Source: Nitrososphaerales archaeon
Lineage (GTDB): Archaea > Thermoproteota > Nitrososphaeria > Nitrososphaerales > CADDZS01
Length of the DNA: 64,000 nucleotides
NCBI GenBank assembly: GCA_030041295.1
Contig: JASHOD010000053.1
Location: 1-64,000, forward strand
Reading direction: 5' to 3'
Shown: positions 8,943 through 16,779 of the stretch, in pieces
Position numbering within the stretch: position 1 is the first letter of the stretch
How the letters are laid out: the number at the start of each line of letters is the position of its first letter
Notes under the pieces: generated by a model
What the model saw: the letters and a program-made list of their open reading frames with translations, nothing else
Databases searched by the model: none
Told to the model about the DNA's origin: nothing
Position numbers and translations under genes: made by a program

Positions 8943-9206
8943 TCATCCATCCAGGCAGGTCGTGTCGGTAGTTGTAGTTGAGGTACTTAGTGAAGTTTGT
9001 TGAGAGGTTGTGGTTGTGTTTTGCGTTACTGAACTCGGTGACGACGACGAAGTTGTCGAAGTTTGAACGGCGTTTGCGAAAATATTTGTCTGTTGGTTGT
9101 GGAAAAATGAGAATCCTACCACCAGACTGATCGCGAGAGCGGCGGCGAGTACTAGCACGGCTGTGGTCTTGTAAAAACCTAGCTTATGAGGTATCGTGAC
9201 TTTCAT
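8943..9206 (-). CDS. Small membrane-anchored Ser/Thr-rich protein
   Basis: An 87-residue protein with one hydrophobic helix (TTAVLVLAAALAISLVVGF, about residues 14-32) followed by a Gln/Asn stretch and then a tail of nearly pure Ser/Thr, ending TTCLDG. This anchor-plus-glycosylatable-linker layout is like the N-terminus of the solute-binding protein at 58.3-60.2 kb, so it is probably extracytoplasmic and O-glycosylated. No globular domain follows. It lies downstream of the ABC-2 exporter genes on the same strand with a 170-nt gap. Specific function unknown. Confidence 0.6.
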   Translation of the reverse strand: MKVTIPHKLGFYKTTAVLVLAAALAISLVVGFSFFHNQQTNIFANAVQTSTTSSSSPSSVTQNTTTTSQQTSLSTSTTTTDTTCLDG

Positions 9207-9376
9207 AGTTTGGAAACGCTCGAATCGTATATTTGGACCCCTAGCTTATCATCGCTTGCGGATAAAATGGGCGGCCACTTTAACCAGAGATCTGCTTCGA
9301 GCAATAGATTTGGATAAAGCGTACTACTATCTTAGCTAGGGGCTCCGTACTTCCTCGGTTGAGCTAAAAGAGCATC

Positions 9377-10300
9377 CTAGTACTCTTCTAACCTGCCGCT
9401 TCTTCTGGCCAGGCGTTCAAACCCCTTCAGGAGCAGGTATCCAACGAACAAGACAGCGACGCCGTCTATGAACTCTTGGAGGAATATCGGACCGAGACTC
9501 ATTACTGAATAACCCGAGATCGCGTCCCGAGCCGCTTGCACTCCATAAGTCATGGGTATTGCCCATGAGACCGGCTGTAGCCAAAGCGGGAGATCCTGAA
9601 CAGGAAAGTTGACCCCGCTCACGAGCATTGTGAGAAAGAGGAAGATATTCGCGACTATCATGGCGGTTCGCATGAATAGCCCAATGCTGCTGATCAACAG
9701 TCCGAAGCTGATCATCATGACGCTCGTCAGAACGATCGTAATTCCCAGGCCCACAAAATCCGCGTGACCGAAACTGATCCCGAACACATAGTGCGCGTAG
9801 ATGAAAGCTGCCACAGTGATAATCGCCGACATGAAAATTTGAAACGAGGCCCTCCCAATGAACAATGCCATCCGATTCGCGGGCGTGACAATCAGATTTT
9901 GCAATGTGCCCTGCCACTTGTCTTGCGATGTAATGTTAGCTACGGCGAATACGGCGGCGAACGACATCGACTGCACTGCATTCCCGATTACGGTATATTG
10001 AGCGTATTGCAGAGCAGTTGGACCGCCATGATACACCGCTATCGCGAGCAGGAAGAAAAAAGCCATCTCCGCCGGTGGAGTGATGAAAATTTGCATAATC
10101 CACATCTCCCACGAATCCCAAAGGATTGTTCCCTTCCTTCCAAAAAGAACTGAACCTAAGAAGACTCGATAAAACATCGACAGCTTCTGCCTCAAGGTTT
10201 CGTTGTCGTCAGAAACAGCACGAGTTCCCCGATCTCCCCCAAGAGGAGATTTTAGTCCTTGCTCTCGCTCTTTCTTTTCTTGCTCGGATTCTAAAGTCAA
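9377..10300 (-). CDS. ABC-2 type transporter permease (second permease)
   Basis: A 307-residue permease with about six hydrophobic helices after a charged, cytoplasmic N-terminus of about 40 residues (MTLESEQEKKEREQG). The segment DKWQGTLQNLIVTPANR is the typical ABC-2 intracellular coupling-helix region, and VSGVNFPVQDLPLWLQPVSW is the usual extracytoplasmic loop before the last helices. Both this and the preceding permease end in IEEY or LEEY, showing they are paralogues. It is the third gene of ATPase-permease-permease, 24 nt after its partner. Substrate unknown; relatives export drugs, lipids or polysaccharide. Confidence 0.88.
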   Translation of the reverse strand: MTLESEQEKKEREQGLKSPLGGDRGTRAVSDDNETLRQKLSMFYRVFLGSVLFGRKGTILWDSWEMWIMQIFITPPAEMAFFFLLAIAVYHGGPTALQYAQYTVIGNAVQSMSFAAVFAVANITSQDKWQGTLQNLIVTPANRMALFIGRASFQIFMSAIITVAAFIYAHYVFGISFGHADFVGLGITIVLTSVMMISFGLLISSIGLFMRTAMIVANIFLFLTMLVSGVNFPVQDLPLWLQPVSWAIPMTYGVQAARDAISGYSVMSLGPIFLQEFIDGVAVLFVGYLLLKGFERLARRSGRLEEY

Positions 10301-10324
10301 GTCTGAATCAGCACTCCGGGTGCC

Positions 10325-11179
10325 CTAGTATTCTTCTATCGTCCCGTTCTTCTTCGCGATTATCTCGACCTTTCGGAATAGTATGAGACTCAAACCAAGA
10401 TAGGCGAATGTTGCGATCATCATGAACGCAATGTCAGTCCAATATCCCGTGGGCAAAAGATGGCCGAAGGCGTAGCCCTGCCCCACGGCTGCTTGCTTGA
10501 TCGCTTCTATCCCCCAGGTTGGACCCAAAATGAAGGAAATCGGGAGCGCATAGAAGGGAAGTAGCGCTACGGCGAACGAAGTCCCCGTTGCTATGTATAC
10601 CGGTATCTCCATCGAATTTTCTATGAACCCCCCCTTCCTGCTCAACACATACACGGTTGATAGCAAGAGCCCAAATGAGGACATTGAAACATATGTCAGG
10701 ATCGTCGCGAACACGAATAGTGGAGGATTCAGCAATCCTACCCCCACTCCGAACCACGCCATTCCGATAGCAAGCACTATGATTCCGTTGATCACCCCGA
10801 TGAAAGTCTGCCAGAGCACTCTGCCGAGCACTATCCAGATTAAGGGAGCCGGAGCGGCGAGGGTCGATTCCATCGTGCCGTTCCAGCGATCAAATCCGAT
10901 AGAATTCGCGGATCCATAAACGGTGGTACCCCATACTCCCATCAGCCCCCCGCCAAGAACGGCTGCGAGTAGAGCCGACGGGCCCACGTTCTCAGGCCCC
11001 GAGCTCACGACAAAGAAAAGCGAAACCATTGTGAAGATGAAAGGGGCAATGATACTGGGTATGATCCACTGCGGGTCCGCAACGAAGTTCTTTGCGGATA
11101 GGACCATGGAGGCCTTCACCACCTGCGTCCTCGAGACGCGGTATGATCTCGGTTTGTACATTGTCTCGTTCTTTTGCAT
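10325..11179 (-). CDS. ABC-2 type transporter permease (first permease)
   Basis: A 284-residue integral membrane protein with about six helices. The cytoplasmic loop DRWNGTMESTLAAPAP is the ABC-2 family hallmark, and LLPFYALPISFILGPTWGIEAIKQA is the later conserved loop. It probably forms a heterodimer with the downstream paralogue (shared C-terminal EEY ending) powered by the ATPase encoded 6 nt upstream. Start ATG at 11179; a second ATG seven codons in is also possible. Confidence 0.88.
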   Translation of the reverse strand: MQKNETMYKPRSYRVSRTQVVKASMVLSAKNFVADPQWIIPSIIAPFIFTMVSLFFVVSSGPENVGPSALLAAVLGGGLMGVWGTTVYGSANSIGFDRWNGTMESTLAAPAPLIWIVLGRVLWQTFIGVINGIIVLAIGMAWFGVGVGLLNPPLFVFATILTYVSMSSFGLLLSTVYVLSRKGGFIENSMEIPVYIATGTSFAVALLPFYALPISFILGPTWGIEAIKQAAVGQGYAFGHLLPTGYWTDIAFMMIATFAYLGLSLILFRKVEIIAKKNGTIEEY

Positions 11180-11185
11180 GCGATC

Positions 11186-12211
11186 TCATTCCTCGACCAG
11201 CCTAAGGTAGGCGTCTTCGAGAGTCGGCTCCTTGATTCCCTTGTCTATTATCTTGACGCCGTCGTCAGAGATTTGAGTTACTTTCGTCAATACGTCTGCC
11301 GCTATCGGAGTTTGTATCTTGATGAATTGTCTCTCCGACTCTAGTTCAGCGACAACCCTAATCACGCCCTCGATCGATTTCAGTTTGTCTACAAAACTCT
11401 GAGTGGCCCCATAAGTCTGAAGCTCCACGACCGAGATGTCCTTGACGAGCTTTTTCAGTCCCGACGGACTGTCCATTGCGACGATCTTCCCCTTGGAGAT
11501 TACTGCTATTCTCTTACATAGCTCGTCAGCTTCGAACATGTAGTGCGTCGTAAGCAAAATCGTCTTGCCCCATTTTTCCATCTCGCGCACCATTTCTCGA
11601 ATGTCGCGCGCGCCGGCGGGATCAAGCCCTATCGTCGGCTCGTCTAGGAATACCAATTCTGGATCGTTGACGAGGGCTTTCGCAATATGCAGTCTTTGCT
11701 TCATTCCACGGGAGTATTTCTCGACTTTCTCGTTTTCCCTTCCCTCCAGGCCTACCAGCCTTATGAGCTCGGGAATCCTCTTCCTACTTGTCGCGGGATC
11801 AACTCCGTAGAGATCGGAGAAATATTTCATGTTCTCGACAGCAGTCACGCGGTTGTAGAGCCCCCGCTCTCCGCCGAATACGATTCCTATCCTCTTCCTG
11901 ATTTTGTAAATGTCCTTTTTGACGTCATACCCGAGGACGAATGCAGATCCCGATGTCGGGGTAAGCACTGTAGTGAGAATTTTGATGGTCGTGGTTTTTC
12001 CAGCGCCGTTAGGACCGATCAAACCGAAGAGCTCCCCTCGCTTCACGTCGAAGGACACGCCTGCAAGTGCCTCGGTCACTCGGCTCGCCTTTCCAAAGAA
12101 AGAGCGAGTGACATACTCGCGCCTTAGGTTCTTGACCTCTATCGCGAATGCTTCGCGTGCCCTCGCCCTATCTTCTTCTGGCTCTTCAACTATTTGCAAC
12201 GCTAGATTCAC
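11186..12211 (-). CDS. ABC-2 exporter ATP-binding protein (DrrA/NatA type)
   Basis: A 341-residue ATPase. Walker A is GPNGAGKTTT (near residue 67), the Q-loop region contains KRIGIVFGGERGLYNRVTA, the signature is YSRGMKQRL, Walker B is LVFLDEPTIGLDPAGA, and the switch His is in LLTTHYMFEADEL. The last 90 residues form the small C-terminal domain common in DrrA/CcmA-like exporters (ISVVELQTYG onward). First gene of a three-gene exporter operon. The N-terminal 20 residues (EEPEEDRARAREAFAIEV) are an extra charged lead. Confidence 0.93.
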   Translation of the reverse strand: MNLALQIVEEPEEDRARAREAFAIEVKNLRREYVTRSFFGKASRVTEALAGVSFDVKRGELFGLIGPNGAGKTTTIKILTTVLTPTSGSAFVLGYDVKKDIYKIRKRIGIVFGGERGLYNRVTAVENMKYFSDLYGVDPATSRKRIPELIRLVGLEGRENEKVEKYSRGMKQRLHIAKALVNDPELVFLDEPTIGLDPAGARDIREMVREMEKWGKTILLTTHYMFEADELCKRIAVISKGKIVAMDSPSGLKKLVKDISVVELQTYGATQSFVDKLKSIEGVIRVVAELESERQFIKIQTPIAADVLTKVTQISDDGVKIIDKGIKEPTLEDAYLRLVEE

Positions 12212-12516
12212 ACTGTCCTTAGATGCAAGTTTTTCTTAGAAAGAATAAACAGCTAATTTATCGTGGTTTATCTTCATTTCTATCTTCAAAATTCTACTTT
12301 CGAGGTGGGTATTGGGTTTAAGGGTTTGATTGAGCGTGGATTACTAGAATATCTGATCATTTCTTCTTGAATTCGTGAAACTTTTCTCTATAAATTCAGA
12401 ACTATTCGCTCAACAAAAATTACTGTTTGTACACAGGGATGTTACAACCGTAACGAAATGTTGTACGAATAAACGAGAACGAAGAGTAATAATGCTAATG
12501 TCTTGATCTTCGCTAA
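12212..12516. other. Intergenic region, A+T-rich
   Basis: No gene is supported. It contains the promoter side of the ABC exporter at its left end. A short inverted repeat GTTAC-AACC-GTAAC is centred near 12440. A second gene-free stretch, 12763-13033, follows the winged-helix frame; the minus frame there (12808-12990) shows no recognisable domain. Confidence 0.4.
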
Positions 12517-12762
12517 ATTGTAAGGAAGGAAAAAAAGCGCGTCAATTTAGTACTCAAGAATAGAAGCCGTGTAGAGATACTTTACGACATTGTCTCGGCC
12601 GCAAAACCTAGCAGCAAGAAAACTCACCTAATGTACAAGGGGAATCTGTCGTATCAACAACTGGACCTGTACCTCAATTTCATCCTTAGAAATGGACTGC
12701 TTGAGGAACGTTTCGTTGATGAGACTCGACTGTATTTCGTAACCGCAAAGGGAATAGAATAG
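12517..12762 (+). CDS. Winged-helix DNA-binding protein (ArnR1/PadR-like), start unclear
   Basis: A plus frame between TAA at 12514 and TAG at 12760-12762 encodes a compact winged helix typical of archaeal regulators: NRSRVEILYDIVSAAK, then THLMYKGNLSYQQLDLYL (recognition helix region), NGLLEER, and a beta wing ending RLYFVTAKGIE. The order matches the many archaeal single-domain proteins of about 80-90 residues. No ATG, GTG or TTG lies between the upstream stop and the conserved N-terminus; candidates are ATT at 12517 or an unusual codon. It is either translated from a rare start, lost its start, or is affected by a local sequence error. Confidence 0.6.
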   Translation: MVRKEKKRVNLVLKNRSRVEILYDIVSAAKPSSKKTHLMYKGNLSYQQLDLYLNFILRNGLLEERFVDETRLYFVTAKGIE

Positions 12763-13033
12763 AACTCCTCTGCCTGTTCGAGGATCTTCATAACTTGATC
12801 ATGCCGATCAAGCTGGAAAATCCCGAGAATCTAGGTGCTCGTGGCAATATCTCAGAGCAATCGCAGATGTTGCGCACGGAGACTTTTGTGTACTGAAAAC
12901 GGAAAAGGGGCGGAGCGCAGTTTCGATTTTTTCCGCTTTACTCTGTCCACTCTTTTTTCTCACCATCGTCATGCGAAAAAATGGAGACATGACCTAGAAG
13001 AAAAGATCATTTGAGTTAGAAATCATAATATCA

Positions 13034-13426
13034 TTGGAACACAAAGCTTCGACAAAGACGCAAAGAAACAGAGAAGAAGAAGGAAGAGGGAAACGTAGCG
13101 ATACATACAAGATTCAAAATAGTGGAGGTTATTACAATTTGTCTCCGAGTGTAACTAGAAGCGAGCTACGCAAAATGCGATCTATCGTAACCTTGATTGG
13201 CGCCGAAAATCTCCTGAAATTGTCAAACGCAAGTTATCAATGTTTGCACGGTTTTCACATCTACATTGCAAAATCCGGAGAGAAGGAGCTTGCGCTTAGC
13301 ATTTGGGATAGGCCAAGGGAAGAGAAGACATCGCACTGTCTTTTCGCCGACAGAATAAGCATCTCAGCATACACTGCGGCTGTCGACTATTGGCGACATA
13401 GGTACCAAGCGACCCAGACGCAATGA
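13034..13426 (+). CDS. Hypothetical protein, 130 aa
   Basis: A TTG-started frame. The first 35 residues are highly charged (KTQRNREEEGRGKRSD) and may not be translated. The remainder looks folded, with GGYYNLSPSVTRSELRKMRS, LHGFHIYIAKSGEKELALSI and a C-terminal helix around YTAAVDYWRHRY. No family is recognised. No predicted membrane segment. It precedes another small unknown frame by 59 nt on the same strand. Confidence 0.4.
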   Translation: MEHKASTKTQRNREEEGRGKRSDTYKIQNSGGYYNLSPSVTRSELRKMRSIVTLIGAENLLKLSNASYQCLHGFHIYIAKSGEKELALSIWDRPREEKTSHCLFADRISISAYTAAVDYWRHRYQATQTQ

Positions 13427-13485
13427 TATAATTCAAGAGACCTTGGGAAAAGGGTAATTACCCAACTTATTCGCGCTGTCGGATA

Positions 13486-13803
13486 ATGGATCGAATACGA
13501 GGACGTACAAACTCTCAGGAGAAAAAGAAGAAGGCAGACCATACTATCGAGCGGGACATATTGCTTCTGAAAGAGTATGGATTCAAAAAACGCACGCTTG
13601 GCCAATCCTCTTCAAACCTGAAGAAGATCGACGGGTTCGGAATGCGCCAGCTAGACAGGCTCAAGATGCTCCTCCTCAGGCACGAGCAGCTTGTGTACAA
13701 ATACCCGGAGCATATACGCCGAGGTATAGAAATGAATGATCCAGGCTCCTTTGCAAGCGCGCTAGTTATTTTGTCACCGGTGATTCGAGACCTCATGTCC
13801 TGA
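13486..13803 (+). CDS. Hypothetical protein, 105 aa
   Basis: An ATG-started frame with a Lys/Arg-rich lead (GRTNSQEKKKKADHTIERD), a central part resembling a small helical domain (NLKKIDGFGMRQLDRLKMLL), and a C-terminal helix (GSFASALVILSPVIRDL). The KIDGFGMRQLDRL stretch recalls a helix-hairpin-helix, but the match is too weak to name. Cytoplasmic, basic, possibly nucleic-acid binding; that is inference. Confidence 0.4.
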   Translation: MDRIRGRTNSQEKKKKADHTIERDILLLKEYGFKKRTLGQSSSNLKKIDGFGMRQLDRLKMLLLRHEQLVYKYPEHIRRGIEMNDPGSFASALVILSPVIRDLMS

Positions 13804-13924
13804 AATCCTCCCCCCTCTTGCGAAAAGACCATAATGCAAATATCCTAGCGGGCGAGAGTACTTTAGAAGAAAACCAATTCGGAGGATCAGGTAGTCCGAC
13901 CCTTCGAATGATTTTCAATTCCCT

Positions 13925-13938
13925 TCATTTGTAAATGA
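13925..13938. promoter_or_regulatory. Inverted repeat over possible TATA element of the RAM-domain gene
   Basis: TCATTT-GT-AAATGA is centred about 27 bp before the ATG at 13959. That is where a TATA element would sit for a leaderless transcript, so a bound factor would block the promoter. Lrp/AsnC-type genes are often autoregulated, but a stand-alone RAM domain has no DNA-binding part of its own. Short motif, so chance is possible. Confidence 0.3.
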
Positions 13939-13958
13939 GGACTGTGGTCTAATCAAAA

Positions 13959-14189
13959 ATGCCTAGAGCAATAGTACTCGTAAACGCGGACGTCGGGAAG
14001 GAAACAGAAGTATACAATTCCATAAAACAGATTCCTGAAGTCACAGAGGTACACACAAGCTACGGAACGTACGACATTATCGCCATCGTCAACGCTGATA
14101 CTAATGAGAGATTGAAAGGCATAATCACGTCGCGAATAAGGTCGATTCCTTCAATAAGATCGACGCTTAGCATGCCCGTCGTGGACTAG
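13959..14189 (+). CDS. Stand-alone Lrp/AsnC ligand-binding (RAM) domain protein
   Basis: A 76-residue protein that is entirely one RAM/ACT-like beta-alpha-beta-beta-alpha-beta domain: AIVLVNADVGKETEVYNSIK, then VTEVHTSYGTYDIIAIVNAD (with the usual GxYD motif), and a C-terminal helix-strand ending RSTLSMPVVD. It has no helix-turn-helix. Such stand-alone RAM proteins in archaea oligomerise and can bind amino acids or pair with full-length Lrp proteins; the partner is not in this window. The nearby amino-acid operons make an amino-acid-sensing role plausible, but this is inference. Confidence 0.88.
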   Translation: MPRAIVLVNADVGKETEVYNSIKQIPEVTEVHTSYGTYDIIAIVNADTNERLKGIITSRIRSIPSIRSTLSMPVVD

Positions 14190-14439
14190 AATTTTGCAAG
14201 AGTTCTTTCGCGACTAAAAGGGCCTCGCGCACGATCATCGCGTCTATCAGGACGACGCCTCTTAACAAAGCAAACAAGCTACGTGAAGACTGATACTCTT
14301 GAGCGTTTCGAAGGCGCCAAAGTTCTTCCTTAGTGATTTGATCGAAATCGCGTAATTTTCCTGCGTTTCGCTTGCGACTGAATCCAAGGATTGTATCTGC
14401 GCCAAATCGTAAGAAATCGAAAAGCTCCGTTACGGTGCA
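14167..14439 (-). other. Open frame without canonical start, possible gene remnant
   Basis: A minus frame of 90 codons between TAG (14442-14440) and TAA (14169-14167) reads like a helical protein (TELFDFLRFGADTILGF, then ITKEELWRLRNAQEY, then GVVLIDAMIVREALLVAKEL). No ATG, GTG or TTG occurs in the first 50 codons. It overlaps the end of the RAM-domain gene by 23 nt. No family is recognised; it may be a remnant. It otherwise fills the 321-nt gap 14190-14510. Confidence 0.25.
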
Positions 14440-14510
14440 CTAAGCAGGCGTTTTGGCGCTAAAAAGTAATTAGCAGTAGGAAATAAAATTTTTCGTGTGC
14501 AATCACTTTT

Positions 14511-15362
14511 TCAAGGAATTTGTCTTGCGACTTCAAGTGCTTGCTGTAGCTTTCCGATCTCTTTTACAATGACTTTGGTCTTTGGTTCGAAATCTCTAGG
14601 AATGTGCTCGCCTGCCCAAGATGGTATTCCGTTCTTTGCGTTGCGAACACTTTCCAATTGCGTATACCTTTTCCAAAGGCCCGTGTAAAGGCATGCGTTC
14701 ATTCCGCAGGAGGTCGCTCCTAGTACGTCGGCCGAAAAGAGATCCCCGACGTGTAGTGCTTCGGCCGGTTCCACATCTAGGAGATCAAGCGCGTGGTGAA
14801 AGATCTCCTTGCGCGGTTTTAGGTAGCCAATTTCGCATGAGATTACGAAATGATCAAAGAAATTGCCGATTCCAAGGGCCTTCAAGGTACGCCTGTAAGT
14901 GTAGGTTGATCTTGCCGCGTTTGAAATGAGCGCGACCTTGAGCTTTGGGAACTCTTTTCGAAAGGCACGTAGAGTGGGCTCCGCCTCGGGGTTTAGATTT
15001 GGGTGTCTTCTCATATAACCGGAATTTGAGAGGACCTTCCCCGCGCTTTCAAAGACCTTTTCTCGATCCTCTTCCTCGACCTTGATCTTGAGCATGTCAA
15101 AGAGCATTCGTCCTCTGTCCTTTGGGTGAAGATCCTCGCCTCTTTCATAGAAATCTTCAGATTTTTTCGAAAGGGTTTCTAACGCTAATCTAACGTCAGC
15201 GAAACGAAATGGTGTGTCGGACTTGATTCCACTGTCCCTGTGAACACGATTTGCAAAGCGGTACAAGTTTACTACTCGTCTTAGTTTCCTGTATTCTTCT
15301 AGCTCGCTCGAGTCCCAGATGAGGGTAAGCCAGAGATCTAGGGTGAGAGCCTTCAAAGGCAA
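14511..15362 (-). CDS. HAD-superfamily hydrolase
   Basis: A 283-residue haloacid-dehalogenase-like phosphohydrolase. Motif I is LDLWLTLIWD (nucleophile Asp9; the +2 position is Trp rather than Asp, as in some DxWxT members). Motif II is ALISNAAR, motif III includes the Lys of GYLKPRKEI, and motif IV is HVGDLFSADVLGA. An alpha-helical cap of about 90 residues lies between motifs I and II (C1 cap). Substrate unknown. The loss of the usual second Asp of motif I suggests altered or weak phosphatase chemistry. Start is TTG at 15362. Confidence 0.85.
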   Translation of the reverse strand: MPLKALTLDLWLTLIWDSSELEEYRKLRRVVNLYRFANRVHRDSGIKSDTPFRFADVRLALETLSKKSEDFYERGEDLHPKDRGRMLFDMLKIKVEEEDREKVFESAGKVLSNSGYMRRHPNLNPEAEPTLRAFRKEFPKLKVALISNAARSTYTYRRTLKALGIGNFFDHFVISCEIGYLKPRKEIFHHALDLLDVEPAEALHVGDLFSADVLGATSCGMNACLYTGLWKRYTQLESVRNAKNGIPSWAGEHIPRDFEPKTKVIVKEIGKLQQALEVARQIP

Positions 15363-15688
15363 GGTTTACTTTGCTTTTGTCATACGCTTCTCAAAAGGAT
15401 ATGAATCATTCTACGTGGAATGCCTGTATTTTTTTACGCGAAAGAGGCCTGAAAGTACTAAGCAGCTGGATCAGCATCTTTGTACAATTAATTTTTGGTG
15501 TGGAAAATAGACTAGTAGAATATAAGAAGCAATGGCAGATTGATTAAGGGGGTTCATGTGAAAGCAATTGCAGGCAGTCTCCAGCTTCTATTTATTCTTC
15601 TAGCATGAAACCCATCCATTAAGGAACAAAGCACTTCTTTGACTGTCCTAAATTAGGATTTTCTCATCAGAAACGTATTCGCCGCGCT
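15363..15688. other. Intergenic region, nothing recognised
   Basis: This 326-nt gap between two minus-strand genes holds the upstream region of the HAD gene and the downstream side of asd. No supported ORF or RNA; a 16-codon GTG frame ending in LLFILLA near 15560 is too short to call. Confidence 0.3.
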
Positions 15689-16759
15689 CTAAATAATCCC
15701 ATCGAATATCTTGCATAACAGTTCCGCCGTTAAAATTGCTCCGCCTGCGGCACCCCGAATAGTGTTATGAGTGAGCAGGTGATATTGCAGGGCTTTCTCG
15801 TTGTCCTGCCGAATTCTACCAACAACGGTGGACATACCGTTTCCAACCATTCGGTCCAGTCTCGGCTGGGGCCTGTTTTTCTCTTTCATCACAACGATAG
15901 GCCTTTCCGGCGCAGATGGCAGTTTGAGCTTCTGAGGAATTGACTTGAAATTTGAAAGGACGGACTCGGGATCTGAGATTCTATCCTTAGCCTCTAGGTA
16001 CACCGATTCCAGATGACCGTCAATTACAGCGACGCGGTTGCACGAACAATAAATTTCAATCGAAGAAGGTTTGAACGCGTTTTCTTTCTCATCGTAGGTT
16101 CCGAGTAATTTATTCGTTTCTTTTGCGACTTTTTCCTCTTCGCCATCGATGAACGGGATTACATTGTCTTCAATGTCAAGCGATGGTACGCCGGGATACC
16201 CTGCGCCAGAAAGTGCCTGAAAGGAAGTCATTACGACCTTACTTACATTGTAAGCTACGTGAAGGGGCTTGAGCGTCATCGCGAGGCCAATCGTCGTACA
16301 ATTCGGCGTCGCAACGATGAATCCCTTCTTCTTGCTTTTTGGAGGAAGATGATGATCCCCTGTGAAATTTTTTCTCAACATGCCCAAATGCTCAGGATTT
16401 ACTTCTGGGATCATGAGGGGCACGTCCTGATCCATTCTATGAGGAGAGGCGTCTGTTATCACGCTAAATCCAGCTCTGGAGAAGTTTGACTCTACTTGTT
16501 TTGCAATGTCTGTGGGCAGAGGCGAGAATACGAGTCGAGATTCAATCTTTGATGGATTCGATTCCTTTATCTCTAGTGACGACATCGGGGAGGGAAGGTT
16601 CTCAACTACGTCACCCAGCTTTTGCCCGATCTTGGTGTTGCCCGTAACTTCGACGACTTTGAACCATGGATGATCCTTTAAAATACCAAGGTATTCTTGA
16701 CCCACGCGCCCAGTAGCACCGAGCACTGCGACTTCAAAGGTTGGGATGGGATCATTCAC
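15689..16759 (-). CDS. asd: Aspartate-semialdehyde dehydrogenase
   Basis: A 356-residue NADPH-dependent enzyme that reduces aspartyl phosphate to aspartate semialdehyde, the branch point to Lys, Thr and Met. The N-terminal Rossmann motif is VLGATGRVGQEYLGIL. The active-site Cys is in IVATPNCTTIGLAM, and SGAGYPGVPSLDIEDN is the conserved segment of the archaeal/fungal-type (USG-2-like) subfamily. The C-terminal NTIRGAAGGAILTAELL is also diagnostic. It lies 20 nt after lysC on the same strand, so the first two steps of aspartate metabolism are one transcript. Confidence 0.96.
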   Translation of the reverse strand: MNDPIPTFEVAVLGATGRVGQEYLGILKDHPWFKVVEVTGNTKIGQKLGDVVENLPSPMSSLEIKESNPSKIESRLVFSPLPTDIAKQVESNFSRAGFSVITDASPHRMDQDVPLMIPEVNPEHLGMLRKNFTGDHHLPPKSKKKGFIVATPNCTTIGLAMTLKPLHVAYNVSKVVMTSFQALSGAGYPGVPSLDIEDNVIPFIDGEEEKVAKETNKLLGTYDEKENAFKPSSIEIYCSCNRVAVIDGHLESVYLEAKDRISDPESVLSNFKSIPQKLKLPSAPERPIVVMKEKNRPQPRLDRMVGNGMSTVVGRIRQDNEKALQYHLLTHNTIRGAAGGAILTAELLCKIFDGII

Positions 16760-16779
16760 CTTGCTACATTTTCGGAATG

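Noticed and set aside
12808-12990. Minus-strand 60-codon frame between the winged-helix and hypothetical genes
   Set aside because: No domain or protein-like periodicity, and no promoter or ribosome-binding context.
14255-14330. Minus-strand reading that resembles an ABC ATPase start (LRKNFGAFETLKSISL)
   Set aside because: It has no Walker A motif after it and stops within a few codons; the other frame across the same DNA is longer. Coincidence.
14580-14600. GGTTCGAAATC, similar to a tRNA T-loop
   Set aside because: Lies inside the HAD gene and no acceptor or anticodon stems can be formed around it. No tRNA was found anywhere in the window.
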